The notes beneath the pieces are model-generated. The model was given only the letters and a program-made list of their open reading frames with translations, did no database searches and was not told the origin of the DNA. The position numbers and the translations under genes are program-made. This document shows, one piece after another, positions 50,502-63,400 of a stretch of DNA of 64,000 bases. The stretch comes from Paramecium octaurelia (lineage: Eukaryota; Ciliophora; Oligohymenophorea; Peniculida; Parameciidae): contig CAJJDP010000056.1 of NCBI GenBank assembly GCA_905182995.1, forward strand, positions 268,919 to 332,918. Direction: 5' to 3'. Position 1 is the first letter of the stretch, and the number at the start of each line of letters is the position of its first letter.

Positions 50502-51778
50502 TAATTGAACATTCTTTTATAATAAGTTGAGGCTTGCACTAAAAATGACATGCTTTAGAGCAGTTTTCATTAATATTTAGATATGATAGTTATTTCATAC
50601 AGATTCTGTGATATTTAAATCGATAAAAGCAGATTGATTTTTTTATTAAATAAAATAATGGATTAGATCGAATATGTGAATCTTGAAAAGAAGCCATAGA
50701 CTAATAAGAATAATTAAAGAGGAAGATAAAATAATAGACCAAACAAAAATGATAGAAATAGAAGAAACCAAAGAGATAATAAACCACCATTCAAGAATCA
50801 AAAAAAACAATGGAGAAACAAGGATTAATAGAGATAAAAAGTAGATTATTTATTTTAATTTTTAAGCGTCCATTTCAATCTGAGAATAGGATTGTGGCAA
50901 CTGGCTAGAAGAGAAGACAATTATAATAAAGAAAATTTACTTAAAGATCTAAAGCCCCCAGAAATATTTAACCAAATGTCATCATCAAAGGATTGGATCC
51001 AAAAATGACAGAAGCTGGTTTATAAGTATAGAAATCATATCATCCTCCCCTTTAGGAAGCATGCAAAGATTTTGGCCCAATGAATATGTGCAAATTAGAC
51101 AGGGATAACTTTGGATAAGTGAAGGTATTATTAATTATTAAGTTTTGAACAGCCAGAAGGAATTGGATTAGTTAGATTCACAAGAGTAGAAGATGCAAAA
51201 GCTTGTGTCGAAAAGCTAGATGGTGTTACTGTGTAAATCATTGGGGAAAATAACAATGTAAATCATTGAAATAATCTTTAGGAAAAAGTAATATCTGCAA
51301 CCTTCGTTGATGATTAAGAATAAGTTGACGATAATAGAAATAGAGGTGTATTGAACATTACTAAGAGATCAATAAATAAAAGGTATTGATTCAATAAAAT
51401 TAAAATAGAAACTGGAGAAGATGAATTTGAATAAACACAAATATGTTATTTTAAACAATTCAAAAATCAATCATTTAGATTTATTAAAAAATAACTCATA
51501 ACATTTTGATAATAGATTATGGATAAATCCTGAAAACTATGTATAATTTAGGAAATAAAAATACTCCAATTATCGGGGAGTTAGACTTATTTCTATATAT
51601 TCGAGGCCTATTCATAATCTACTCTCTCACATTGTCCTGGTTTCAAATACTTTTTCTTAATAGTCAATTATTAAAATAGCCTCATTTTTGAATGAATATT
51701 AGATTTTTAAATATTTATTTCATTACATTTTCAACTCAATCAATATCTGGCTAAATGTCTCAATTTCTAATCATGCTT
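50502..51778. repeat. copy 2 of the 1277-bp duplicated segment
   Basis: Same sequence as 49224-50500, including gene, introns and 3' flank. The sequence after 51778 continues naturally from either copy. Confidence 0.95.
50658..51389 (+). CDS. RNA-binding protein with an RRM-like domain (copy 2, probably artefactual)
   Basis: Identical to the gene at 49380-50111, shifted by 1278 bases, with introns at 50841-50866, 51125-51152 and 51258-51281. Because it lies inside a perfect repeat bounded by one N it is best treated as the same locus counted twice, not a paralogue. Confidence 0.6.
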
Positions 51779-51941
51779 TAATATATTGGTATTTAAATAT
51801 CCCTCATCTTTATTTTCAATAATATTCTTTATCTATCCTATAAATCATCCTTAATTAGCTCGATTTTGATTTATCAATTTAAACCAGAAAATTTAGAATA
51901 TTTGCATGATTATAAAGTTAATTATATAAATTAGAATAATA

Positions 51942-53680
51942 ATGCATATGATGAGGACTAGATGTAATAAACACAAACAAAACTTTATACAATTCATTTG
52001 CCTTGAAGAGGATTGTGAAATCAATAAATTAGGATGTATTAGTTGTTTTCCAGATCACGATGGCCACACTAAACAAAATATGGAAATTTAACATTTCTTT
52101 GAAAAGATAACACAAAAAGATAGGGATCTTGAGTTAAAGTATCTATAACTTATTAATTCAAACTCAGCAAAGAAGAATAAAGAATAAATAATCAGATCTA
52201 TTCAATAATAATGCAAAGCTATCTAAAGTAGGGCATTTAGTTTCATTGATCGTCACTGTGAAACCTTAATAAACAGTGTTTAAAATAAGAATCTCAATGA
52301 TTCAGCCTCATAATTAAAGGTTAGAGCTTATCATGATGAACTTGAAAGGATAAAAAATAAATCAACTTATACGTTAGAGAATAAAGTAATTTAATTTATT
52401 ATATAAAATAGGAGATTGAGTTCTTGATCAACTTTGTTTTAACAAATGATTATTCAGAAATGATTGCAAGTGCTTTTCAAATAAAAGAAAAAAACATATA
52501 AGAATTCACATATGATATCAATTAGATAGTCAATTCAATAGATTATTAACTATCTGAACTTTACACTCAATTAGACTCACAACTTTCTGCTCAATAATTT
52601 GCCTCGTCTCCATCATTTGACCAAAAAAACAAAAGTTTTTAACACAATTATTCATTAACTCTTGGAATTTTACAAAAAAGCCCAAATAGAAATTCCACTA
52701 AAGGCAAATCAAAATCTCCTCTAAGATAAACATCAACAAATCAAACAAGAATGAAGACTCCTGAATCAAACAAGAAACTAACTTATTCAATTGGATCCAC
52801 CAGTAAAATTTAGATCTCAAAGTTTCTTATGACTTCTCCTTTAAAGGAGGAGGATGATTTTATCACTAAAAATAAAAATCTAGAATCCTTAATTACAAAT
52901 GTATTAATGATACATCTGCCATTCAAATATTTAAATGATCACTTATTGTTCTTAAAAAACAATTATGCTGAGTTCTAAGATTATAATAAAATTACCCAAT
53001 AGGAAAAAGTATAATTAATTGAGGAATCCAACTCTTAATTGCTATATGTTCTATGGGATAATTTAATGATTGAATGGTTAAAACCTCCTCTCAATTTTAA
53101 TATCATTTAAATTAAGGTTTATGAGATTGAAAATAACTTTAATTCATTTCTGGAGTTATTTGATAAGTAATTAAAAATGCATGAATTTGTTGCTTATGTT
53201 ATTAAGTAGAAAATTATTAAACCAAAAGTTGATTATTAAACATGGTTCATTCTAGCTAGCAAAGCTACAAATTCATTTAAAATGTATAATATTAAGTCTA
53301 GTGGTAAGAAAGTAAATAGAGAAATGACAGTTGAAGATTAATCATTTTCTTGTATTGATCAATTAAAAGCTGCTAATGTCTATGCATAATTCCCAAAAGT
53401 AATTTAAGACCATCTCAACGGAAGCTTTTCTATTGATAAGGATCTTAAAATAATAATCAAAGGAATTTAGGATCCAAACTTCTAAACGTAACTATTAGCA
53501 GAAAGATTACAAGTAAAATTTAAGTTTATTTAGATTTTATTAAATTTGGTGACAAATCCATAAGTTGCTGCCAATCTAACATTCTAGAATATTGAGAAAC
53601 ACTTTGATCAAGTCTTGATCAATTTCAAGTAATTTATTAACTACCTAAATTTATCATTAAAAGATACACTATAAAACTGA
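51942..53680 (+). CDS. B-box zinc finger and coiled-coil protein
   Basis: 570 residues after one 26-nt intron (52386-52411). Residues 8-40 form a B-box-like zinc site (CNKHKQNFIQFICLEEDC ... CISCFPDHDGH). A predicted coiled coil follows to about 200 (HFFEKITQKDRDLELKYLQL, AYHDELERIKNKS), then a Ser/Lys-rich linker with KSPNRNSTKGKSKSPLRQ. A C-terminal helical domain of about 280 residues contains MHEFVAYVIKQKIIKPKVDY and SFSCIDQLKAANVYAQFPKV; I do not know it. It is a TRIM-like layout without RING. It is not a close copy of the protein at 40013-41275. Confidence 0.7.
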
Positions 53681-54430
53681 TTTATAAAAATATAATCCAC
53701 TTTAACAATCCTAAATTATAAATTAATAACATATTAATTTTGATAATAGCCTTCACATTTATCCTTACTTTTTGTTGTTTATTGTCAGTTTTAAAGAATA
53801 TGTGAAAGATATATTTGAAAAAAATAAATAAAATATTGCCAATTTTATGTAAAATTATGAGTATCATATTTAAAATTAGAAAATATTATTACTAATTTAA
53901 ATTATTTTGAAATTATAAATATGAGGATTTCTTTTTTAATTGTTCAATCAATAATATTATTAGTAACTCTAACCTAATTTTCTAGTTTGTAATTACATTA
54001 CTATTTTAACCATAATAATTCATTAACACTCAATTCATAAATGTAGTCACCAATTTTATAACATTTTTCTAATAAAATAAATTAGAATATTTTGATCAAG
54101 TATGCAATTATTCTAGTTCTATAAAAAGAATTAAAATATAGGATAGAATGGAAGATGAATAATGGATTACCATTCTTATTTCATCTAAATGATATTATAG
54201 CATCTATATTCTAAGCATATTAATATGCTAATAATAACACTCATATATCCACACAAATATTATAACTTATTTATCCATTTAGTCACTTAATTATAACATT
54301 TATTGGTTCTCTTTCAAACTAGCGATTCCTATAATTTATAATTTAGAAAGTATATTCTTAAAGAAGAGAAATAATATTCATTCTATTTTTACTCTGAAAA
54401 TTGAATTTTAATTATATAAATTAAATAATC
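53681..54430. other. AT-rich intergenic region
   Basis: 750 bases with no supported gene. A 61-codon minus-strand frame near 53682-53867 is low-complexity and not convincing. Confidence 0.35.
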
Positions 54431-57016
54431 ATGTATGAGCTTCTTTAGAATGTGGATAACTATATTTAATTAGGTTTTGCTAGCCTTTCCATCCTATTCT
54501 TTTATATTGTTTATTAGACAGATGTAATTGGGAATTATAATTCTTAGACATTCATGATACAAAATGAAGAGAATTGGGATTACTTGAGATAGCAATATGC
54601 TCAATTGTACGATTCTTAGGAATTGGATAAATTTCATTTCCCGAATGAGATGGCTAGTTTTTGTTATAAAATTTAAGAGAAAATAACATCAATATAATGG
54701 GAATACATTTATTTTATTTGCTTGTCAGGATTAGTTTTAATGCTATATTCAGTATTTGTTTGTTCATATAGTAGTTTTTTTTTCTTGAGAGTGGATTCTT
54801 ATATTTTGGAATGAACATCATATTTGGAGGACTAACAATGTTTTACCTATGTTATTTTATAAATAACGTATATTTGGGAACTGTTGTAAAAGTTCCATTG
54901 CGAGTAATTTGTATATCAATCAGACTGATCCTCTGCGCTGGGCCTATGGTAATGGATTCTTCTTGAGTCTATTTTGTCTGGGAATGCTAATAATTTCAAT
55001 ACTTTTAGTCAATCAAATAAATAGGTTCGTTTTCCACAAACCAATAAGTATAGCCTATGTATTAGGAGGTACAAAATGTGTGATAAAAAAGGCTCGCTAT
55101 CCTTATATTTCAGAAGAGAGTAGCAATCAATTCTTGGAAGAAGCATATAGATAGGAACCGATCTTCATGTAAAAGATAACTTAGGCTCAGAAGGTGTGAT
55201 GGATGTCATTGGATATTCTGAAAAATTAGCATCTATAATGGGTCATATTTTAAGTGACAACCATTTGCTAGATCTAATAATTGTGTTGTTATTGTATTTC
55301 ACATTGCCGAGAGTATAAATTAATTATTAATAGATTTTTGAAATTGGAGCTATGAACACTAATGTTTACTCAATAGTAATGTTAATCAATTACTTTGCAT
55401 AATTTATTATTTCATTTTTCATTTCCTCCTTTTAATCAGAAGACATAGCTAAGAATGTCTTATAGAATGTGAGAACATAAATTATAGCTGCTAGTCTTTT
55501 CAGTATTATCTCATTAATACTATTGTACATCTACAACTCCACTTATATGAGTATAGCTAGTTTTGGACTAATAACTAGTATGTTACTCATAATTTATTTG
55601 GAATATGTTACAAATCATTCATTTCCCTAAGTCAGGAACATTGCTTCAGCAGCCCTGAATGCTCCAATGTTAAATATAATGAATGGCAATTTTTTGGGAG
55701 ACATGGGTTAGTTGTTTTTTGTTGGCTTAACTGGATTATTCATTTTCATCTCTAAGGAAATTGGTGGAAACGAGGGTCTTTATGCTTTTTTGACTGGATT
55801 AATTATGAATGCCATAGTTATGACTTCTATATAATTTAGTGGAAATTCAATAATGATTGGCTTAAGATTCGCTTAGATTGCCTAGGTGGATTCATTGCCT
55901 TTAGAAAAAGTATAACACATATATAGATATAAAAATAGATTAATTTAGCTGCATGCAATTATGCGTTATATTTAAAAACGATTACGATTATTTGCTTGTT
56001 TTTGATCACAATAATATTTTTTCCTTTGTAAGAAATCTAGTGTTTTGCAGTGTTTATAGGACTCATATTGGCATACTTTTTCAAAGGGATTTTTCTAAAG
56101 TTTGTTGGAACGTAGATTGTTAGACAATTACGAGGATTTTATGAGGGGACATTCTTGGAAGGGCAGACTTACAATTTGTGGGAATTAACTGGATTAATCG
56201 GTCTAGTAATATTAATTAATTATTATTCTATTAGCAATTTATTATTTTGAATTGTTTTAAATACTTCACTTCTAAGTTTGGAATGTATTCATATGTTTAC
56301 AGTTACACACAGATTGTGTTGGTTTTAAGTGCCAGAGCCATTATAACTGGGAGCAGTCTTAAGAATGTAAGAGTTCTTGAGGGAACTCTAAAGGAGAACA
56401 AGATAATTTATTTATCTCATATGTATGCAGATATTCAAGGGATTGCTATGGAAGAATCTCCAGCATTACCTTAGATAGGATTTTTGGGGATATCGATAGT
56501 GCTAGGGTTAACAATTTGAATAATTCCAGTTTAAAATTTAATCGAACTTTTATTAAATGGATATTTAATATTTATTATATTAATTCTTCTTTCTCCTCAG
56601 TTTTCACTTACATCATCAGAACGAATGTCATCTCAAATAACGAAAAAGCCATCTTTAAAGCTCTAATTAAACAAGAAGACATTGGATACTTTGGCAAAGG
56701 AGAAAACCAACATTCCTCCTAGTTCCAAATGCTCTCAAAAGACAGTCTCCTCTATTAATGTAAAATAATAACCTCAATAATCTATTTAGACTACTAGCTG
56801 CACATCTTCATCTTCCAAATAAAACTATCCATGTAAAGAATCAAAGTCAAATCCCTCCAAAAATTCCGATTAACATTCATAATTAATTCAATATTTGCTC
56901 CAAGAAAATATAGAATTACAAAAACAGAACTAAGACAAGGATCAATTGATAAATTTCTTGAGTACAAAACAATCCCCCAAGAGAAGATCAATTTTAAATA
57001 CAGAAAGGAGCACTGA
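54431..57016 (+). CDS. catalytically degenerate membrane pyrophosphatase homologue
   Basis: 809 residues after six introns: 54752-54771, 54904-54923, 55120-55154 (35 nt), 55910-55938, 56206-56234 and 56507-56529 (starts GTT). It has about 14-16 hydrophobic helices. Order and spacing follow H+-translocating pyrophosphatase: ALGG-like VLGGTKCVIKKARY (about 196), ISEERTDLHVKDNLGSEGVM (about 215-235) in place of the DNVGDNVGD region, SFPQVRNIASAALNAPMLNI (PVRSIA...TGPAT region), GLYAFLTGLIMNAIVMTS, SIQFSGNS where DAYGPISDNAGG belongs, SVFTYIIRTNVISNNEKAIF for the GGAWDNAKK helix, and YFGKGENQHSS for GKGS..H. Nearly all substrate- and Mg2+-binding Asp and Lys residues are replaced, so pumping is unlikely. 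The frame is intact. A further optional 30-nt intron lies at 56760-56789. Confidence 0.7.
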
Positions 57017-57112
57017 AATCAAATCTTAAAAACTTCCTTAAATTTCATAGCCTAAAAATTCACTAGAGATTGATAAGTAATTATTTCTTTAAATTCAATA
57101 CTAGTTTAAACG

Positions 57113-58150
57113 ATGGAGTCTAAGCACCATTTTGTTTTACATTTTGTCAATAAGATACTCAGAGTTAATAAAGTGTCAGAAATAAAAAATTGCCCAAAGA
57201 ATTTTAAATTGTACCAAACAAAAAAAGATATTTTGTATGATTATAGAAAGTTCATCAATGATGATATTATATTTCAATTTATTTGTGTTTATATTCATAA
57301 CAATTCAAAAAGTAAATACCCTATTCACTTCATATTAATTTAACATTTATTGCCCTCGTTTTATTCTCTTAATCCTAATACAAACCAATGTTACTCCAGC
57401 TAAAATAAATAATTATGTTTGAATCAAGTATCTAAAAATTGCAATATGTATTGAGCTTCGTGTCTCTCAAATCTTTTTATAGAAGATATATCAATCTTCT
57501 AATACAATTGCATGATACAATTGGAAGAACCAATAAAAAAAGTTTAAATTTTCTTTATAAAACTAATATAAAAACCAGCATATGATTTAATAAGTGTAAC
57601 AATTAGGTGATATTTTCAATTAAAAACTTTAACTTATATTCAACTTTTCAAGTAATAAGATAAGACACACCATTCAGACAATCTCCAAGAACACTATCCC
57701 TCTTTTATTGATCATATACAATACATTAAAATAAATGAGGTTGTTTATTCAAAAATTATATAATTTGTTATAAATGAGAAGTTAATAAAGCAATATTTAT
57801 TTGATTACTTTAATTATATCATATTATTTCTAATTACTAATCTTATATATAGAATAAGACAAGATCATATATCAGCATCATTCTAGATAAAATAAACAAT
57901 TGTATTAAGATTTATTTAATAAAATAATGAGATCGATTTAAATTAATCTTTGTATCGAATTAAAAAGGAGGAAGAATGCCTCATCGATTAATCATATAAT
58001 TTAACTGTCTTTTTTGCAAAAATAATATCTCAGAGACCATAGGTTAATATCTTTTTAATGGAAGATTTGATATTTTTCATGTTCTTTTGTATTCATTAAT
58101 AAAATGAATTAAGAAATTTAATAATTTAGAGCCACTTTACCAATAAATGA
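57113..58150 (+). pseudogene. frame of 345 codons interrupted by two TGA codons
   Basis: From the ATG at 57113 one frame runs to 58150 with TGA codons at 57452-57454 and 57608-57610. Parts look protein-like: NQCYSSQNKQLCLNQVSKNC before the first TGA, and HHSDNLQEHYPSFIDHIQYI after the second. A 35-nt GTA...TAG stretch at 57448-57482 and a 57-nt GTA...AAG stretch could be introns, but I could not make a clean spliced gene. The end overlaps the first 47 bases of the helicase gene. It may be a relic or chance openness in AT-rich DNA. Confidence 0.25.
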
Positions 58151-60461
58151 ATTCAAATAGGAAATTTTGAAATAGACTTTGGAAAATACTTTTATTATCA
58201 TAACTGGTGACACAGGTTCAGGTAAGTCAACATAATTGCCACAATATCTATTGGATGATGAGAATTTCAGATTAAGCATTTGTGAAAAGAGAAAATAGTT
58301 TTTGGAGGAATAAGTTGAGGAGAAAGAATAACCTAAGGTTTAGGGATTCTTGTCTAAGAAGTAGAAGCCATTTGTTCCAGAGGACAGAAAAAATTCAACC
58401 GATTTAAAGATTGTGGTAACATAACCCAGAAGAATGGCTGCTATATCAATGGCCAAAAGAGTAGCATTTGAGAGAAATGTAAAATTATATCTTATATATC
58501 AATTAATAGCAAAACTTAGGTAGTGAAGTCGGATACTCAATAAGATTTGACAATTCCACTACTAATACTACTTAATTAAGATATGTGACTGATGGTATAT
58601 TGGTGAGAGAATGTTTGTAGGATAAGGATTTAACAGGATATGATGTTGTAATTCTAGATGAGGCTCATGAGAGATCCCTATACACAGATGTTCTATTTGC
58701 ATTAGTGAAGACAGCTGCAAAGAGAAGGAAGGGAAGTTTAAAAGTTATCATAACATCTGCAACACTAAACATCAATATCTTTAAGACCTATTTTGAAGGA
58801 TGTCCCTACGTCAAAGTTCATGGTAAGTCATTTCCTGTTGAAGTGAAATATGCTGAACATAATATAACCTAGTAAAAAAGAAATCATGATGCTGTGAATG
58901 CTGCAATCAGAATGCATTTGCATGAAGGTCCAGGAGATATCTTAGTGTTTCTACCTGGAAGTGAAGATTGCGAAGTTTGCAGGAAATTTTGTTATGAGAG
59001 ATTAGCAGAAGTGTTAAACTCTGGAGTTGAAGTTCCGAGTGTGTTATTATACACATTGTATGGTAGTCAGACTTCTGAAGACCAGAGTCAAGTATTTTAA
59101 AGAGCAGATGAACATACTAGAAAAATCATATTCTGTACAAACATAGCTGAAACTTCATTGACTATTGATAATATTGGATTTGTGGTCGATACTGGTTATG
59201 TTAAATAAAAAGTGTATAATCCAAGGACTGGCATGGATTCTCTTATCATTTAACCTATATCTAAGACTCAAGCGATTTAAAGAACAGGTAGAGCAGGTAG
59301 AACATAGCCTGGAAAATGTTATAGATTATTTTCTAAATAGTTTTATGAGTCTCTTTCAGAACACACAACGGCTGAAATCATGAGAGTCAATTTAGCATCA
59401 GTGATGTTATTACTTAAATCCATGGGAATAGATGATGTAGTGAGATTTGAATTTATGGAACAACCTACTTAAGAGGCTATTTTGTAATCTTTAAGATAAT
59501 TATATCTAATATAAGCAATTGATGAGGATGGATATATCACTCCTATGGGTTATGAAATGTCTAGATATCCATTGGAACCAAGTTATGCTAAAGCATTAAT
59601 AACTTCAAAATTGATGGAATGTTCAAGTGAAATGAGTGCAATTGTGGCCATATTGTCTACAGAAAGCATTTGGCAAAGAATTACCCGAGTAGATGTAGAT
59701 GGATACTAAAAGTTACAGGAAATCCAAACTTAACATGCTGATCCTGCAGGAGATCACTTAAGTTTATTGAAAATATTTTCAGAATGGAGATAAGCAACAT
59801 TTAATGAATAATTTGCCAAGGATACTCTATTAAACTTAAGGTCTTTGAGATAGGCTGATAATATTCGCCAATAGTTATAATAGTTAGTTGAAGGCACTAG
59901 TAAAAAGAAATGTTTCCAGTTTTATGAATAGGATTATCTTTATAAATTGTTTAGAAAATAGAAGGATTCAAAGAAGTGGAATATCAATGAGAGTATTAAA
60001 TTAGCTTTATGTTCTGGATTTTATTTTAATACTGCTCGTAAGATGCATAATGGTGAGGATACTTATTTGATGGTGTATCCTGAAGGCACAGTCGTAGACA
60101 CAGATCCTCAGAGTGTATATACAGTGATCCAACAATATCCTGAGACTGTGATATTTACTGAATTGGGAGGTACATCCTAAGTGAGGGGAGTCATGAAGTT
60201 GATTAGTGAAATCAATATTGAATGGGTTAAACCCTACTTCTCAAATATGGTGAAGGTATGAATGATTATTGATTTTAGGTTGATCTATTTAAACTGGCGA
60301 GAATTGAATTTCAATAAAGAGGAAGAGATGCTGTGCATGAAAGAAGACAAAAGAAAATCTAAGAATAAGAGAAATAAAAAGAGTAAGAAGAAAAGGAGAA
60401 GCTAGAAAAGCATTAATTATATAAGGCAAGATTCGAACAAAGAAAGAAAGTTAAAATGTGA
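58104..60461 (+). CDS. DEAH-box RNA helicase
   Basis: 767 residues after introns 58479-58509 (31 nt) and 60256-60278 (23 nt). Motif I is [14 protein letters not shown] (residues 35-48), Ia [31 protein letters not shown] (about 174), [44 protein letters not shown] and [19 protein letters not shown]. Winged-helix, ratchet ([15 protein letters not shown]) and OB-fold ([17 protein letters not shown]) parts follow. The basic, Glu/Lys-rich C-terminus has no extra domain. This is the compact DHX35/DHX40/Prp22-like class used in spliceosome or ribosome work; the exact orthologue is not clear. An 18-residue insert with [12 protein letters not shown] separates motifs I and Ia. Confidence 0.92.
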
Positions 60462-60489
60462 ATAGAATAATTGTTATTGTTATAATAGA

Positions 60490-63400
60490 TCATTCTTTAA
60501 AGACTGATAGTCTCTTTTATACTGATCTTTTGTTCTCGTGATTCTCATCATACACTGATCCAATTCTTATACTACTCTTACGACGTAATTTACTGGCAAT
60601 AGTTTCATCTAATTTCTCTTCTTCAATTTCCTCCTCTGCAAAGATATTGATGCCATTAAACCATCTAGAAGGCAGTGTCCTTACAAATATGGCTACAATC
60701 ATGCCACCCAATGCAAATATCCAACAGAATATATGTTACCAGACAGATAATTCACATACAACTGCGAATTTATCTCCAAATAGAATCAGCAGATATTGCA
60801 CTGCTACTTCAATTAAATTTATCAACCAAAATAAGGAATTGTTGAATAATCCACTAAAAGGATTAAGAGATACTTCATCTAATTTTCTGCAGCTGATCGA
60901 ATTGCAAATTTACATTAAAACAAAGGTTTAAAAGAACATCGTTAATCTCTATATTGGTCTGTCTTCGTATTCCTTATCCAAGGAGTCATCGAAATCAAAT
61001 ATTCTATCTGGAATAAACAAGATTAGACACAAAATAGCAATTTGATATATACTAGCTCCAATTACTGTTCTGTACATAATTGAATTGACGATGCTTTCTC
61101 TTTTACCATAAGGTTTCCTATTTAACAGTCTATCACTAGGAGGTTCAGTAGCCAAAGCTAAGGATGCAAAAGTATCCATGATTAGATTCACCCACAGCAT
61201 TTGTATACTTGTTAAAGGAGCCTCCTTTGTTACGGCTGCTCCAAGCACACTCATAAAGAGAGCCACAACATTGACAGTCAATTAAAATTAGATGAATTTA
61301 CGAATACAATTATAAATATTTCTTCCCCATTTGCATGCAGTGATGATAGAACTAAAATTGTCATCCAATAAAATGATGTCTGCAGCATCTTTACAAACAT
61401 CAGTTCCTGTGATACCCATAGCAAATCCGACATCAGCCTTTCTTAAAGCAGGAGCATCATTGGTTCCATCTCCAGTCACTGCAATCACATTATCTAATTA
61501 TTTCAATCCTGTTGCTAATATAAATTTATCCTCAGGAGTTGCTCTTGCCAATACTTTTAAATGAACTGCAATTTCTTAAAATTTCAAGAGATTCTTGACT
61601 TCTTGTACTTCAGCTCCATCCTTAATCACTTTATTCAAACCTCCTGTCAGTTATCTAAATTAAGATCCTTCCATGGCTTCGTATTCATGTAAGTCACTTT
61701 CTGGTCCTAAAATTTTGCAATCTCTTGCAATAGCTTTTGCTGTATTAATGTTATCACCTGTTACCATTCTGACTATTATTCCTGATCTATAACACTATTA
61801 AATAGCGCTTGGAACATCTGGTCTCACAGGGTCTTTAATTCCAGCTATATTTATTAAGGTTAAATCGGTTAAAAGATATTCTTCTGGTATTGAATCAAAA
61901 TCATATTCAAGATGGTAATTTAATATTTTGTATGCATTTCCTAATGTTCTGAGTGCTTGACTAGCATAATCTTCTATTATTTATAACATGTTATTGGTAT
62001 CTGAAGGTGTTAATTTAGCCTCTTCTCCATTTGAGTTGATAAATTTAGAGCACTTTTTTAAAACCATTTCAGGTGCACCCTTGGTAAACAAATATATCTT
62101 ATTATTATGATGAACAAGAGAAATCATCATTTTTCTCTTTGAATTTAACGGAATCACTCTCAGTATATTATCAGATGGTCTATAACTAGAAAGTTAATAA
62201 CCTAACATATCACAAAACTCTATCAAAGCACATTCTGTTTTGTTTCCTATTTATTCAAACTTTCCATTAATGCCTCTTTTTGGATATGCACTTGAATTGT
62301 AGAGATTGCTGGCAGCTAAGAGATCTAAATAATCTTTTTCTAGATTTTTGATCTAAAGTAACTGATAGTCTTTGTAATTAGAACCATAGCAAAAGATTGA
62401 ATTGACTTGCATTGTATTCAAGGTCAGAGTACCAGTTTTATCACTACAAATATTGTTGACTCCTCCCATAATTTCACAAGAGGCAAGAGTCTTAACTAAA
62501 TTTTATTCATCTTTCATTTTGTTCACAGAAAAGGCCAAGGTGATCGTAACAGCCAAAGGTAGTCCCTCTGGAACAGCCACAACAATAATAGTAACACCAA
62601 TCATGAAAAACTTAAGTATTTTTTGGAGACAATCAAGATGCCAAAATTATTCCCAAAATGTTTATTCATCATTCTATCCATATTCTATGAATAGTCGAAC
62701 CAGGAGTATTACGAATGTTAATATTGCCACAATAACACCCACTTTACCTATTGTTTCTGCCACTGCTTCTAATTTCACTTACAAAGGAGTTGGTGTACTA
62801 TCACTTTCACCAAGTCTCTTCATTTCATTCTGCACTGTTTTCTCGCCCACTAATTTAATGTTTTATATCATTACCTTACAAAACCAACATAACTCCTGTT
62901 CCCTCATTAACCTTAGTTCCTGACATCAAAAAAGGAGATTTGCCCTTCTTATCCTTCAAACATACATCGAATGGTGCCTTCAACATTTCATCAGACTCCC
63001 CTGTCATTGCTGACTCATCTATCTTCACTTCACTGCCACTCAAATACAATCCTAAAATCAAATTTTATACTCACCATCCACATTGAAAATATCTCCTAAT
63101 TAAAACAATAAGACGTCACCAACGACAAGATCCTTATTGCTAATTGTTATTACACTTCCTCCTCGCTTTACCTACACGTGTCCCTCGTCAAGTTTTGATT
63201 ATAATTTAGCAAATTATCTCTCTTTCGCATAGTTATTGCCTGCCGTAATTCCTATGATCAAGAAGATTGCCAAAAATATTGTTAAGCTAACTTATTTGAT
63301 CATAAGTTTACCCCTCGTACCATCCACCCTCACCCTCGATAATCCCCAATATGGTTGATACAATTGCAGCAACAATCAAGATTTGCAGCATTGTATCACC

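Noticed and set aside
56507-56530. In-frame TGA at 56518-56520 as a read-through stop in the pyrophosphatase homologue
   Set aside because: A 23-nt intron removes it and shifts into the frame that contains the conserved NEKAIF and GKGENQH segments.
62402-62923. Plus-strand open frame of 173 codons
   Set aside because: It is the antisense shadow of the Ca2+-ATPase membrane and phosphorylation region, which aligns fully on the minus strand.
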